DNA of 64,000 nucleotides from Roseiarcus sp963758335 (GCA_963758335.1 CAVWVF010000002.1:1612001-1676000); one strand, 5' to 3'. Counted from the first letter of the stretch, positions 46,717 to 56,300 are shown. Made by a program: numbers and translations. Notes: generated by a model from the sequence alone, not told the origin.

Positions 46717-46998
46717 GACGAACGGAATCGGTTGATCCGCGGCATCGCAACTGCGCGGTCCTGGGTCGAAGCGCTCGTCAAGGGATCGGTCGCGGACATA
46801 ACCGAACTCGCGCGGCTTGAGAAACGCACCCCGCGCTCGATCCGGATGACGCTATCCCTCGCGTTCCTCGATCCGGCGCTCGTCGAAGCCGCCTGCGCCG
46901 GGACGTTGCCTCGCGGCTATGGCGTCACGCGCCTCATGGATCTTCCATCGCGCTTTGCCGATCAATGGCGGGCGCTCGGTCTCTCCCGGCCGATCTGA
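46717..46998 (+). pseudogene. Serine recombinase C-terminal fragment (1)
   Basis: About 93 residues: RLIRGIATARSWVEALVKGS, VADITELARLEKRTPRSIRM, TLSLAFLDPALVEAACAGTL and PSRFADQWRALGL, the C-terminal helix-turn-helix and ending of large serine recombinases of the DUF2924-linked kind. It stops naturally at 46998. Confidence 0.7.
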
Positions 46999-47135
46999 TC
47001 GGCTCGGCCCGCCCCCTGGCGGAAGCCGCGATGGAAGGTCGGCTTCCGCGCGGGTTCAGCGTCAAGCGCCTTGTCGACCTTCCGATGCTCTGGTCCGAGC
47101 AATGGCGCGCCATCGGACTGCAGGAGCCGGCTCAG
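46992..47135 (+). pseudogene. Serine recombinase C-terminal fragment (2)
   Basis: DLIGSARPLAEAAMEGRLPR then GFSVKRLVDLPMLWSEQWRA and IGLQEPA repeat the end of fragment 1 in a diverged form, so this is from a second gene copy. Confidence 0.65.
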
Positions 47136-47292
47136 GTAAGCTGGTGGAGCTATTTGACAGCCATGGCGTCGCCTTCGTCTCAGTGACCCAATCGTTCAAC
47201 ACCACCACCAGCATGGGACGCCTGACCCTCAACGTGCTCTTTCGCCCAGTTCGAGCGAGAGGTCACCGGCGAGCGCATCCGCGAGTCGGCAT
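47136..47292 (+). pseudogene. Serine recombinase N-terminal fragment
   Basis: KLVELFDSHGVAFVSVTQSF, NTTTSMGRLTLNVL, then after a short deletion FAQFEREVTGERIRE. This is the middle of the catalytic domain, out of place after two C-terminal pieces. Confidence 0.7.
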
Positions 47293-47348
47293 GCCGGTGT
47301 ATTGCAGGATGAGGCAGTTCGGCCGGGCGAGGCCCCGCCGTTCGCCTC

Positions 47349-47640
47349 GATCGCCGGGAAATAGCGATAGATGTCGCCGCGCAGAACATAGGCGTGGCGA
47401 TTGCGATAGCGCTCATAAGCGTCGATCGCGCGATGCGTTCCCTTGCCGGTACGGTTAGCAAACGTGTGATCGATGAAACCGCCTTCGAAGATCGGCTCCA
47501 CCACCGCGCAGAGTGCATGGTGGACGACGCGGTCGCGAAATGGCGCCGCCGAGACGATGCGACTCTTTGGGTCGTTGACCGGGAAAGCGACATAGCGGCC
47601 GGGCCGGTATTCACCGGCGCGAAGTGGGCGGCCATGAACC
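47349..47640 (-). pseudogene. Reverse transcriptase N-terminal fragment (DGR type)
   Basis: About 97 residues on the minus strand: GRPLRAGEYRPGRYVAFPVN, DPKSRIVSAAPFRDRVVHHA, VEPIFEGGFIDHTFANRTGK, GTHRAIDAYERYRNRHAYVL and RGDIYRYFPAI, covering RT motifs 0 to 2 with the first catalytic Asp. It ends just where the C-terminal piece at 48.35 kb begins (SDFRRRISCQ), so the two halves look like parts of one gene, or of two close copies, inverted relative to each other. Confidence 0.7.
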
Positions 47641-47914
47641 GGCGGCGCGGCGAAGTATCGTCTATTCGTAGATCGTGATCATTCGCGAGCCGCTTCCCGC
47701 ATGAGCCAGGGCGTGAACTCTTAAACTCGGTATTCGCGCGTCGCAATGTGCATCGCGGTCCGAAGATCCGTGCGCGAGCCGACAGACGTCGTTAATTGCA
47801 GCTCAACCTGGACTATGGGATTGTGCCCGCGAGACAGGCGGTTGGCCTGCTCGCGCGGCGCTCGCCGCGGCCGCGGGGCGAGCTTTGAGAAATCACGGAC
47901 GGGAGATTGTTTCC

Positions 47915-48213
47915 ATGAGAAAGTTGTTGGCTCTGTCGGCGGCGCTCGCCGTCGCCATTTCGGTCGCGGCCTGCCAGACCCCGCAGCAGCAGAACGCCCT
48001 GGCCGGCGGGGCGCTCGGCGCAGGGGCGGGCGCGCTTATCGGTTCGGCCGTCACCCATGGAAGCGCCGGCGGAGCGCTGGCGGGCGCGGCGATCGGCGCA
48101 GGCTCGGGCGCGATGATCGGCGCGGCGGCGACGGCGCCCCGCCCTACGGCGGCCAATGCGCGCGCTTGGGCTACGACTACAACGGCAACCGCGTCTGCGT
48201 CGCGTATTACTGA
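47915..48213 (+). pseudogene. Glycine-zipper outer-membrane lipoprotein, frameshifted
   Basis: ATG 47915: lipoprotein signal MRKLLALSAALAVAISVAAC with lipobox VAAC, then the glycine zipper LAGGALGAGAGALIGSAVTH and ALAGAAIGAGSGAMIGAA. A one-base shift near 48135 takes the conserved tail PPYGGQCARLGYDYNGNRVC plus VAYY into another frame, ending at 48213. Without the shift it is a typical 99-residue protein. It sits between the two inverted RT pieces. Confidence 0.7.
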
Positions 48214-48244
48214 GCGGGGGAATAGCGGCTGAGCCGCTTTAGGC

Positions 48245-48313
48245 GTCATGGCCGGGCAAAGCCCGTCGCAAGACGGGTGTGTTTCGACGCCCCTTGTCCC
48301 GGCCATCATAGGA
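48245..48313. repeat. REP-like palindrome
   Basis: GTCATGGCCGGGCAAAGCCC pairs with CCTTGTCCCGGCCATCATAG across a loop containing CGTCGCAAGACG. Related to the palindrome at 16.9 kb. It ends where the RT C-terminal piece starts, so repeat recombination could have made the break. Confidence 0.55.
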
Positions 48314-48314
48314 C

Positions 48315-49169
48315 ATGTCGATCCCCATCCCCGACGGCCCGCTCGCGACCCGCTTTCTCGCATCGGATTTCCGCCGCCGGATCAGTTGCCAGCCGACGCT
48401 TGCTCTCCTGGACCTGATTGTCGACGGCTCGAATCCCCAGGAGCCGGTGAATCTGTATTTCCAGGGCGACGATCTGTTCGAGCCGTTCCAGCGGCGGCGC
48501 GGCCTGCCGATCGGCAATTTGACCAGCCAGTTCTTCGCCAATCTTTATCTCGACGGCTTCGATCATTTCGTGACCGAGATTCTGCGGGCGCCCTACGTCC
48601 GCTACGTCGACGACTTCGCGCTGTTCGCCGCCGACCCCGCCGTTTTGATGAATTGGCGATCGCGGATCGATCAGTACCTCGTCGGCCGGCGGTTGATGCT
48701 TCACCCGCGCAAGACTTTTGTAACATCATGCCGCGAGCCGGCGCAGTTTCTGGGCTTCGTGCTTCATGATGATGGACGTCGTCGTCTGCCGGAAGACAAC
48801 GTGCGGCGCTTCCGCAACCGCCTGCGCGGCCTGCGCGATCAATGGCGAGCCGGCAGCGTCGACATCGAAGACGTCGACGCCCGTGTGCGCGTGTGGATCG
48901 CGCACGCCGAACATGCCGATACGTGGCGCTTGCGCCACGCGATCTTCCGGGGCGGCCGGTTCGATCCGGCCAAAGCCCTCGAAGCCTGGACGGCCCCTTG
49001 TCGCCGCGCCGTCCGCGGCGGTTCCTGGAACAACAATCCAGATAACCTCCGCTCGGCGAACCGCAACAGGAACACTACCGACAACCGGAACAACAACCTG
49101 GGTTTCCGGGTCGCCCGCACGCTTTCCGCCGGAGCCGACGCCATCACGGTGGCGCCGGGTGTGCGCTAA
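48315..49169 (+). CDS. DGR-type reverse transcriptase, C-terminal part, fused to a template-like Asn-rich segment
   Basis: 284 residues from ATG 48315; RT similarity starts at about residue 17 (SDFRRRISCQPTLALLDLIV). GLPIGNLTSQFFANLYL (64-80) is the (I/V/L)GxxxSQ motif of diversity-generating-retroelement RTs, unlike the QGxxxSP of the maturase at 42 kb. RYVDDFALF (96-104) is the catalytic motif; HPRKT and FLGFVL follow, then a thumb (DNVRRFRNRLRGLRDQWRAG). At residue 234 the frame runs into RGGSW, 23 residues with 11 Asn, then LGFRVARTL. Motifs 0-2 are missing here (see the inverted piece upstream), so as it stands the enzyme should be inactive. Confidence 0.75.
   Translation: MSIPIPDGPLATRFLASDFRRRISCQPTLALLDLIVDGSNPQEPVNLYFQGDDLFEPFQRRRGLPIGNLTSQFFANLYLDGFDHFVTEILRAPYVRYVDDFALFAADPAVLMNWRSRIDQYLVGRRLMLHPRKTFVTSCREPAQFLGFVLHDDGRRRLPEDNVRRFRNRLRGLRDQWRAGSVDIEDVDARVRVWIAHAEHADTWRLRHAIFRGGRFDPAKALEAWTAPCRRAVRGGSWNNNPDNLRSANRNRNTTDNRNNNLGFRVARTLSAGADAITVAPGVR
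49014..49130 (+). repeat. Candidate DGR template repeat (TR)
   Basis: Encodes GGSW, then an Asn cluster from 49029 to 49097 with ten AAC and one AAT codon, then GFRVA with a G/C-rich end (GGGTTTCCGGGTCGCCC). DGR templates mutate at A, so AAC-dense codons followed by a GC-rich IMH-like end are their mark, and GGSW...GFR is the frame of formylglycine-enzyme/C-lectin-type targets. No matching variable repeat is in the window. Confidence 0.6.
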
Positions 49170-49726
49170 GCGTCCAGGGCTGTCCATGATGAGCATGATC
49201 GGGCCGCTGCGGCGCCCGACATCGCGGCGGCGCCGGTCTTGGGAGACGCAAGGGCTCCGACCGGCGCCGCCACCTCTGTGCCGCCGCTGCGCTTGGGTTG
49301 AACCGCCGCAGTCATTGCGAAGGGCGCAGCGACGAGACAATCCACACGCCGGACCTGAAGCTGGTGGAGCGGCTCAAGGCCGCGATCGAGTGCAAGGACT
49401 CGGCGTTAAGCGTTTTCTTCGCGCCTTAAGCATGCGGGCCGGCGGCGCATAGCTCGCGCAGCTGGCCGAGGAGACCGCCGAGGCGAGCGCTTGATTCGGA
49501 GAGTGGACCTAATCGAGATCACACATCGGACGCCAGCCGCTCCTCGCAGACGTTTTCCTCTGGCCGTGTCCATTGAGTCTCAGCTGGAAAGGCCATTTCC
49601 TCACCATTCAGGAAAGAGCAGTCTTGGTGTTGTCCTGTGCCGCAGCGGGTCGCACCTCTTGCATGGCGGGCTCAGCGTTCGAACACGTAATGGCCTGGAG
49701 CCGCGCCGAGCGGGGGATACCCCCTA
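49170..49726. other. Gap after the RT
   Basis: No gene recognised; frames are short or arginine-rich. If this was a DGR, an accessory gene or target could have been here, but none is seen. Confidence 0.4.
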
Positions 49727-51668
49727 TCAGCCGCCCCGAAGGGGGGCGGCGCGGTGCGTCCGGTGGAGTTTTTTCTCGACCCATTCGGTCCAGGCTGGCC
49801 ACCAAGAACCCTCGACAGCGGGATTACTCAGATACCAGGTGTCAGGGTCGATATACCTTTCTCCCGAGGGGCTGTGAGAAATCCTGAAATGTCGGTGCTT
49901 GTGACCGGGTTCGCTCACGATTCCGGCATTGTGACCACCGCTGGTAAGGACGAAGGTAACGTCGGCGTCGCTGACGAGGTTGAGTTTGAATACCGAGCGC
50001 CATGGCGCGACGTGGTCCGCTTCCGTCGCCACCGCAAATATCGGCGCCCGGATATCGCTCAGAACAACCGGTCGGCCGTCCACCTGATAACGCCCTTCGA
50101 ACAGGTCGTTGTTGAGAAAGAGGCCACGCAGATACTCGCTATGCATGCGGTAGGGCATGCGCGTTGTATCAGCGTTCCAGGCCATAAGGTCGTTGTCGAC
50201 GATCCTTGGGCGAGCGTTGCCCCAATAGATATTCGTGCACCAGGCTCGACCAGATGAGGTCGTTGGATCGCAGAAGCTGGAAAACGCCGGCCATCTGCTT
50301 GGTGTCGAGATAGCCCTGGTCCCACATGATGCTTTCGAGATAACTGAGCTGGCTGTCATCGATGAACAGCATCAGCTCGCCCGCCTCGGTGAAGTCGGTC
50401 TGCGCCGCCAGGAGCGTCACCGAATTGAGCGCGGCGTCACCGTCCCGCGCGAGGAAGGCCGCAGCGATCGACAACAGCGTGCCGCCGAGGCAGTACCCGA
50501 GCGCATTCACCTTGCGCTCCGGCACGATCGTCCGGACCGCCTTCAATGCGTCCAGCACGCCGAGCCGCAGATAGTCATCCATGCCCAGGTCGCGATCTTC
50601 GGCCGTTGGGTTGTGCCAGGAGATCATAAACACCGTGTGGCCGCGCCCCGCCAAATAGTTCACCAGCGAATTGCTGGCCGAAAGATCGAGGATGTAGTAC
50701 TTCATGATCCATGCCGGCACGACGAGTATCGGCTCGCCATAGACTTGTTCGGTTGCCGGCGCGTATTGGATCAGCTCGATGAGCCGGTTGCGGTAGACCA
50801 CCTGACCCTTTGTGACGGCTACCTGCTGACCCGGCTGGAACGCTTCGGCTCCGAGCGGCGGTTTGCCGCCGGCCGCGCGTTCCCAATCCGCGAGCAGGTT
50901 CACGGCGCCGCGGAGGAGGTTCTGGCCGCCTTCCCGGACCGTCGTCCCAAGAACTTCGGGATTCGTTGCGATGAAATTGACCGGCGAGACCGCATCCAAC
51001 AACTGTCTCGTGACGAAGGCGAAGACTTGCTCGTGATGAGCCGACAAGCCGCCGACGCCGGTCGTAGCGGTGTGCCACCATTGTTGGTTCAGGAGGAAGC
51101 CCTGGTAGATGAAATTGAACGGCCAACGCTGCCATGCCTCGCCGTCGAAGCGGTGATCATGCGGCAGGGGTTCGATGCAGCGCGGGCAGGCGGGGTCTGA
51201 ACAAGCCTGCATCGCATAGGTCATCAAATAAATGGCCTTGCGCACGGCTTTCTCCAGCAACGCTTGCCGTCTGCCCGGAGATGCCGCGAGATGGAGCGCC
51301 CAGTCTGCGGAAGCGAGGCCCAAGCTCGTTGGCGACACCCCAGCCGTAAAACGGCCCAAGGCGGCGTGAAGCGCCCGGTCGGCGCTGCTCGGCGGATCGA
51401 CCTCGGGCCGCGCGCCGGGAGCTTGCGTCACTTGCGTAGTAGGCGTCGCGGCTCGTTGACCTGCTGCGGCCTGCGGATCGGGCTGCGAGAACTGCCCCCA
51501 CGTGCGCAGCAGATCGCTAGTCGCTTGGGTCCACCAGACCGGCGGCCACCCCGCAAATTCACCGGATTTATCCCCCTGCACCTCCGGCGATGCTCGCTCA
51601 GAAGCTGGCGCTACCGCGCCGTGGACCGATGCAGCAGTGGGCAGCGCTCGAATGTCTTCCTCCGTCAC
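49727..51668 (-). pseudogene. phaC: Class I-like poly(3-hydroxyalkanoate) synthase, one frameshift
   Basis: GTG 51668 with GGAGAGG upstream. Frame 1 gives about 485 residues: WWTQATSDLLRTW, FNFIYQGFLLNQQWWHTATT, LVVPAWIMKYYILDLSASNS, the lipase-like box GYCLGG with the catalytic Cys, and QGYLDTKQMAGVFQLLRSND. A single shift near 50210 moves to a frame with MAWNADTTRMPYRMHSEYLR, VATEADHVAPW (Asp) and FVLTSGGHNAGIV (His), ending at 49727. Joined, this is a complete synthase of about 645 residues that polymerises hydroxyacyl-CoA on granules. The shift could be a sequencing error; if real, the His/Asp of the triad are lost. Confidence 0.85.
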
Positions 51669-51765
51669 GATGTTACCCTCTCCAACCGCTTTGATCAGGC
51701 AAATGCCCCGACGTTGGTGGCGATGTTAAGAGCGCGAATTGCCGCCGCAATGGCCATCGCAGAAA

Positions 51766-51787
51766 CTAGCTAAGCTAGCTTAGCTAG
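51766..51787. repeat. Perfect 22-bp palindrome
   Basis: CTAGCTAAGCTAGCTTAGCT followed by AG is self-complementary over its whole length. It lies 98 bp upstream of the phaC start, where a regulator could bind, and before an IS5 remnant. Confidence 0.6.
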
Positions 51788-51934
51788 AAACGCTCGGTTC
51801 ACGTAATACCATCGAACCGTGCACTGCTTCACCACGAAAACGATGACGCTTACGATCTTAGCGACGATCATCTGCTTGGCCATATCTCTCAGCCATCCTT
51901 GAGCCGTTAAAGGGTTGAGTGATTTCGGCTGGCC

Positions 51935-52222
51935 GTGATTCCTTCGGATTTGCGAAGATTCGAGGGGGGGAGCGCGATGGCAGGCGTTACGCAAGCGACA
52001 AGACAGGGGGATGGGCTGCCGCGTCTCCCGCCGCGATGCGCGCTCGGGCGACCGAGCGAAGTTGATTTGCGCGAGGTCGTGAACGCGATTTTGTTCATTG
52101 CCGGGACGCGTTGCCATGGCGAGTCGCGACTGCCTAAGGAGTTCCCGCCCTATGCGACCGTGCAGGGCTATTGGTATGCCTGGCGTGACGAGGGGCGCTG
52201 GGAGGATGATCAATCACGCCCC
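51935..52222 (+). pseudogene. IS5-family transposase N-terminal fragment
   Basis: MIPSDLRRFEG then VDLREVVNAILFIAGTRC, LPKEFPPYATVQGYWYAWRD and EGRWED match the DUF4096 N-terminal region of IS5 (IS1031-like) transposases. The DDE core is missing; kdpD begins 45 bp on. Confidence 0.75.
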
Positions 52223-52266
52223 GGTCAGGGCGGCAGGAACTTGAAAGAAACCTGAGAGCGGTCGGC

Positions 52267-54978
52267 ATGGCGCAAGCTGAAAAAGAATTCGATGGACGGC
52301 CTGATCCCGACGCGCTGTTGGCGCTCGCGAATCAGGAAAAGCATGGAAAGCTTCGTGTGTTCCTGGGCGCCGCGCCCGGCGTCGGTAAGACATACGCCAT
52401 GCTGGCGAGAGCGCATGCTTTGAAGGCGGAGGGCGTTGACATCGTAATCGGTCTCGCCGTGACGCATGGTCGGCGCGAAACTGAGATCCTGTTGGAAGGG
52501 CAAGAAATTCTGCCCGTTCGCAAGATCGTATATCATGGCATTACGCTCGAGGAATTCGACGTAGACGCGGCGTTGGCGCGCAAACCAAAGCTCATCGTTG
52601 TCGATGAGCTCGCTCACACCAACGCACCGGACAGCCGTCACCCCAAGCGTTGGCAAGATGTCGATGAATTGCTGAAGAGCGGCGTCGACGTTTGGAGTGC
52701 GCTCAATATCCAACATCTCGAAAGCCTGGCGGATGTCATTTCGCGCACGACCGGCGTCGCCGTGCGCGAGACCGTGCCCGACCAAGTGCTGCTCAACGCG
52801 GCGGACATCATTCTCGTCGACATCACCCCGGACGAACTCATCCAGCAACTCAACGAAGGCAAGGTTTATGTGCCGGAGGCGGCGAAACGGGCGACGGAGA
52901 ATTATTTCACGCTCCGCAATCTCACCACTCTGCGTGAACTCGCGCTGCGGTTCACGGCGGAGCGCGTGGACAGCCAGGTGGTCGAATACTTGCGCCAGAG
53001 CGCCATCGAAGGCCCGTGGTCGACGTCTGAAAGATTGCTCGTTTGCGTCGGGCCCGAAATTTCGTCGGAACACGTTGTTCGGGAGGCCGCTCGCCTGGCG
53101 ACGAACCTCAATGCATCCTGGATAGCGCTCTACGTCGAAAAAGCGCGTGAGGACGAGCAGGACGTAGGCCGTGTGAAGCATATTGATGACGCCTTGCGAT
53201 TGGCGGAACGCCTAGGCGGACGTATCGAACGTCTTTCCGGAGATGATCTGGTTGGCGAAGTGCTGCGCTTCGCCCGACAGGAAAATATCACGCAGATTGT
53301 CTTGGGGCGAAGGCGCGCGGGATTCCTCGCTCCGTTCCTGCGAAGCTCTCTAACTGCCGAGATCGTTCGGCGCTCCACGGATATTGCCGTCCATGTGTTG
53401 ATCGACGATCAGGCGAAACCCGCCGTCCCTCGGCGACGATGGCATCGTCCGAAGCGCGCCGAAATCTGGTCGGGCCTGGTTGGAGCCGCTCTGTCCGTCG
53501 CAGTCACGGTAGGAGCCGGTCATTTAATCGAACTTTGGCTGCGGTTGCCGAACTTATCGTTGATCTTCCTAGTCCCGGTGGTCGCTTGCGCGGTCACCTT
53601 CGGTCTATGGAGCGCGATGGTCGCGGCCGTCCTCTCTTTTTTCGCCTTCGGCTTCTTCTTCACTGAGCCACGCTACCAATTCACGATTCCACCGGCCCAG
53701 GAATTCTTGGCGTTACTTGTTTTTCTTGTCGTCGCCATAACTACCGGAACTCTGGCGAGCAGGATGCGCGAACATTCTCTGCGAATGAGGAGGCGCATGT
53801 TGGCCGCTCAATCCTTGTTTCAGTTCTCGCGCGAAATGTCCGGCGCCACGAATCTCGATGAAGTCTTGTGGGCCGCCGCCGTTCAAACGCAAAAAGCGCT
53901 CGATGCGCGTTGTATCGTGCTGCTTGTCCCGGATGGCAGCGAGTTGAACGTCTCCGCCTCATGGCCGCCGGTCGATCAACTGGCTCCAGGAGAAACCACC
54001 GCAGCGCGCTGGGCTTTGGAAAAATCTGAGCCAGCGGGTTGGCGCACCGGGACTCTTCCGAGCGTGCGCTTCCAATTTCGTCCGCTGAGAACGACACATG
54101 GCACGGTCGGTGTGTGCGGTATAGAGCCCAAAACTTCGGATGGGCCTCTAACGACGCAAGACGAACGAACTTTGACGTCCATCCTCGAACAGGCGTCAAT
54201 CGCTATCGATCGCTCGCTTCTCGTCGCAGCATCTGTAGAGGCAGCCGCACTCGTCGAAAGCGAAAAGCTGCGTACAACGCTTCTCTCCTCGCCTTTGAGC
54301 GGTCCACAGACGCCGCTAGTTTCCATCATCGAAGCGGCCAAAAGTTTGCGTCAGCTAGAAGACAAAATGCCAGAGAAGGATCGCCGCGAACTGCTCGCCT
54401 CGGTCGAACAGATAGAGGAGCAGGCGGGGCGTCTCTCTCGTTTCGTGGCCAACCTACTCGATAGATCACGCATCGAATCGGGGACGCGCGCGCCACGGCG
54501 CGATCTCGTGGACGTAACCGATGTCGTGCGCACCACCGCCGAACGATTCCGAAAGACGTTTCCGGCACAGAGGATCTCGATCATCTTGGCGAGTGATTTG
54601 CCGCGCATCTCGGGCGACGCCAGTATTCTCCCGAGAGTCCTGTTCAAGCTGCTTGACAACGCCCGCAAATACGGCGGGCTCGAGGGCGCGAGAGTTTTCG
54701 CACGCCGCCATGGTGGCGATGTCGTCATAATCGTGACAGACCAGCACGCGGGGGGAAAGCCGACAGACGACGAACGCGTCTTTGAGGAATTCTCGAGCGG
54801 TGGACGCTCCTATGGCCCTGGAGCGGGAATGGAACTCGGCCTATCCATTTGCCGGAGCCTCGTCGAGACAATGGGAGGAACACTCGTTGTGGAAAGTCCA
54901 ACGAGTCCTGCTCGCGGCACGCGTATGGTCATGCGCTTTCCAATTGCCGAAGAGCGGCGACATGAAAAAACGCAATGA
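52267..54978 (+). CDS. KdpD-like sensor with degenerate kinase (orphan)
   Basis: 903 residues in KdpD order: N-terminal KdpD domain with Walker A GAAPGVGKT (34-42) and VVDELAHTNAPDSRHPKRWQ; Usp-like domain (about 250-375); four membrane helices of DUF4118 (about 400-500); GAF domain (about 515-650); then the kinase. The H-box, normally SSISHDLRTPL, reads SSPLSGPQTPL, so the phosphate-accepting His (position 678) is Ser. The N-box is FKLLDNARKY, and the G1 motif DxGxG is replaced by DQHAGGKP. Phosphotransfer is therefore unlikely. No kdpE or kdpABC is nearby. It may signal through the N-terminal or Usp domain instead, which is inference. Confidence 0.85.
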   Translation: MAQAEKEFDGRPDPDALLALANQEKHGKLRVFLGAAPGVGKTYAMLARAHALKAEGVDIVIGLAVTHGRRETEILLEGQEILPVRKIVYHGITLEEFDVDAALARKPKLIVVDELAHTNAPDSRHPKRWQDVDELLKSGVDVWSALNIQHLESLADVISRTTGVAVRETVPDQVLLNAADIILVDITPDELIQQLNEGKVYVPEAAKRATENYFTLRNLTTLRELALRFTAERVDSQVVEYLRQSAIEGPWSTSERLLVCVGPEISSEHVVREAARLATNLNASWIALYVEKAREDEQDVGRVKHIDDALRLAERLGGRIERLSGDDLVGEVLRFARQENITQIVLGRRRAGFLAPFLRSSLTAEIVRRSTDIAVHVLIDDQAKPAVPRRRWHRPKRAEIWSGLVGAALSVAVTVGAGHLIELWLRLPNLSLIFLVPVVACAVTFGLWSAMVAAVLSFFAFGFFFTEPRYQFTIPPAQEFLALLVFLVVAITTGTLASRMREHSLRMRRRMLAAQSLFQFSREMSGATNLDEVLWAAAVQTQKALDARCIVLLVPDGSELNVSASWPPVDQLAPGETTAARWALEKSEPAGWRTGTLPSVRFQFRPLRTTHGTVGVCGIEPKTSDGPLTTQDERTLTSILEQASIAIDRSLLVAASVEAAALVESEKLRTTLLSSPLSGPQTPLVSIIEAAKSLRQLEDKMPEKDRRELLASVEQIEEQAGRLSRFVANLLDRSRIESGTRAPRRDLVDVTDVVRTTAERFRKTFPAQRISIILASDLPRISGDASILPRVLFKLLDNARKYGGLEGARVFARRHGGDVVIIVTDQHAGGKPTDDERVFEEFSSGGRSYGPGAGMELGLSICRSLVETMGGTLVVESPTSPARGTRMVMRFPIAEERRHEKTQ

Positions 54979-55241
54979 GTTTTGTTTAGGGTCTGGACAT
55001 CTGCAGGGGCCCCGCAACGATACGGTTCAGCTGCGCGCTGCGTTCGAACGCAGATCGACGCGGCGGGCAAGCTTCGTGCAGCAGATCACTGTTTGGCGCG
55101 AGCCTGCGAACGCAGAGGAGCCGTGTCCGGCGAAGCGCGAAGATTTATACGGGGAACCACCAATTCGATAGGGAGGCCTCGCATGACGCGCAAAGGTCGA
55201 AGCCGCCTCGTGCTGACCGGGCCCGCGCATTTTTGTCGCTA
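54979..55241. other. Gap between the KdpD-like gene and IS630
   Basis: No kdpE or other gene recognised. Confidence 0.4.
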
Positions 55242-56300
55242 GAGCGGAATCCGATCATCCTGTATCGTGCTCATAACCACAGGATTTGAAGTAATTTGTA
55301 CATTGCGAGGGCTTGAAGATTTCGGCGCAGGTTTCGAGGGCGCGCATGAGGCCCGCGACGGTCCGTTCGGCGATTTTGCGCAGGAAGGCTTTGAGCTTGG
55401 AGAAGGCTTTTTCGATGGGGTTCATATCAGGACTGTAGGCTGGGAGATATCGCAACTCCGCGCCCGCCGCCTTGATGAGTTGCTCGACCCGCGGCCCCTT
55501 GTGAGCCGGGAGATTGTCCATGACGACGATCTCGCCGGGCGAGAGCGTGGGGACGAGGCATGTCTCCAGCCAATCCTCGAACAGGGCGGCGTTGATCGGT
55601 CCATCGAAAGTCTTTGCCGCCGTCAGGCCGCGAAGGCGAAGGCCGGCGACCAAAGTCACCGTTTTGTAGTGACTGTGCGGGATGGCCGCCCGCAAGCGGC
55701 GCCCGCGCCGGCAACGTCCGCCTTTGCGCGCGAGATTGGTGGAGGCTCCGGTCTCGTCAACGAAAACGAGTTTCGTCGGATCGAGATCGAGCTGCCCCGC
55801 GAACCATTCCCGGCGTCGACTTTGCACGTCCGCGCGTTGTTGTTCCTCGGCATGCGCTGTTTTTTTTAAAGGTGATCTCGTGACGGTCGAAGAAACGCCA
55901 CAGCACAGAGACCGCAAAGCGCTCGCCGCAATTGGCGATCAGCCGCTCCTGGATCTCGAGCAGCGTCATGTCCGGGCTGCGCCGGATCAGGCCCAACAGA
56001 TAGTCGCGATGCGCCTCGATCCGGCCGGAGCGTCGGTCGCCGCCAGAAGGCGCCGGCGAAATCTCGCCCGTGGTTTGGAACCGCTTCACCCAGCGCACTG
56101 CGCTCGCTATGCTCACTTTGAAATGCGCGGCCGCCTGATTGCGCGACAACCCGCCCAAGACCACCGCCTCAACCACGCGCTCGCGAAGATCGTTGGAAAG
56201 ACCCATCCCCGCCGCCCCCATTCTCGCAGCGTGAATGACGAAGCAGAAATTAACCGATTCGGGAATCCCCCAACCAATTCAATCCGTTCGGATACCGCTC
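55242..56300 (-). mobile_element. IS630-family element, copy c (different type)
   Basis: Ends GAGCGGAATCCGAT and TTCGGATACCGCTC are inverted repeats, TA is duplicated at 55240-55241 and 56301-56302; 1059 bp. Not closely related to copies a and b. Confidence 0.88.
55255..56221 (-). CDS. IS630-family transposase made by frameshifting (copy c)
   Basis: The first frame from about 56203-56221 (MGLSNDLRERVVEAVVLGGL) carries the helix-turn-helix SRNQAAAHFKVSIASAVRWV. A run of eight T on the plus strand at about 55860 (A on the coding strand) is the slip site. The second frame has FVDETGASTNLARKGG (Asp), VVMDNLPAHKGP (Asp) and LPAYSPDMNPIEKAFSKLK (Glu). All catalytic residues are intact. Ends at 55255. 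Confidence 0.85.

Noticed and set aside
48239..48704. Minus-strand frames over the RT as separate genes
   Set aside because: Shadows of the RT coding frame.
49170..49726. A DGR variable repeat or accessory gene near the RT
   Set aside because: No second copy of the GGSW-Asn-GFR segment and no small helical accessory gene could be found in the window.
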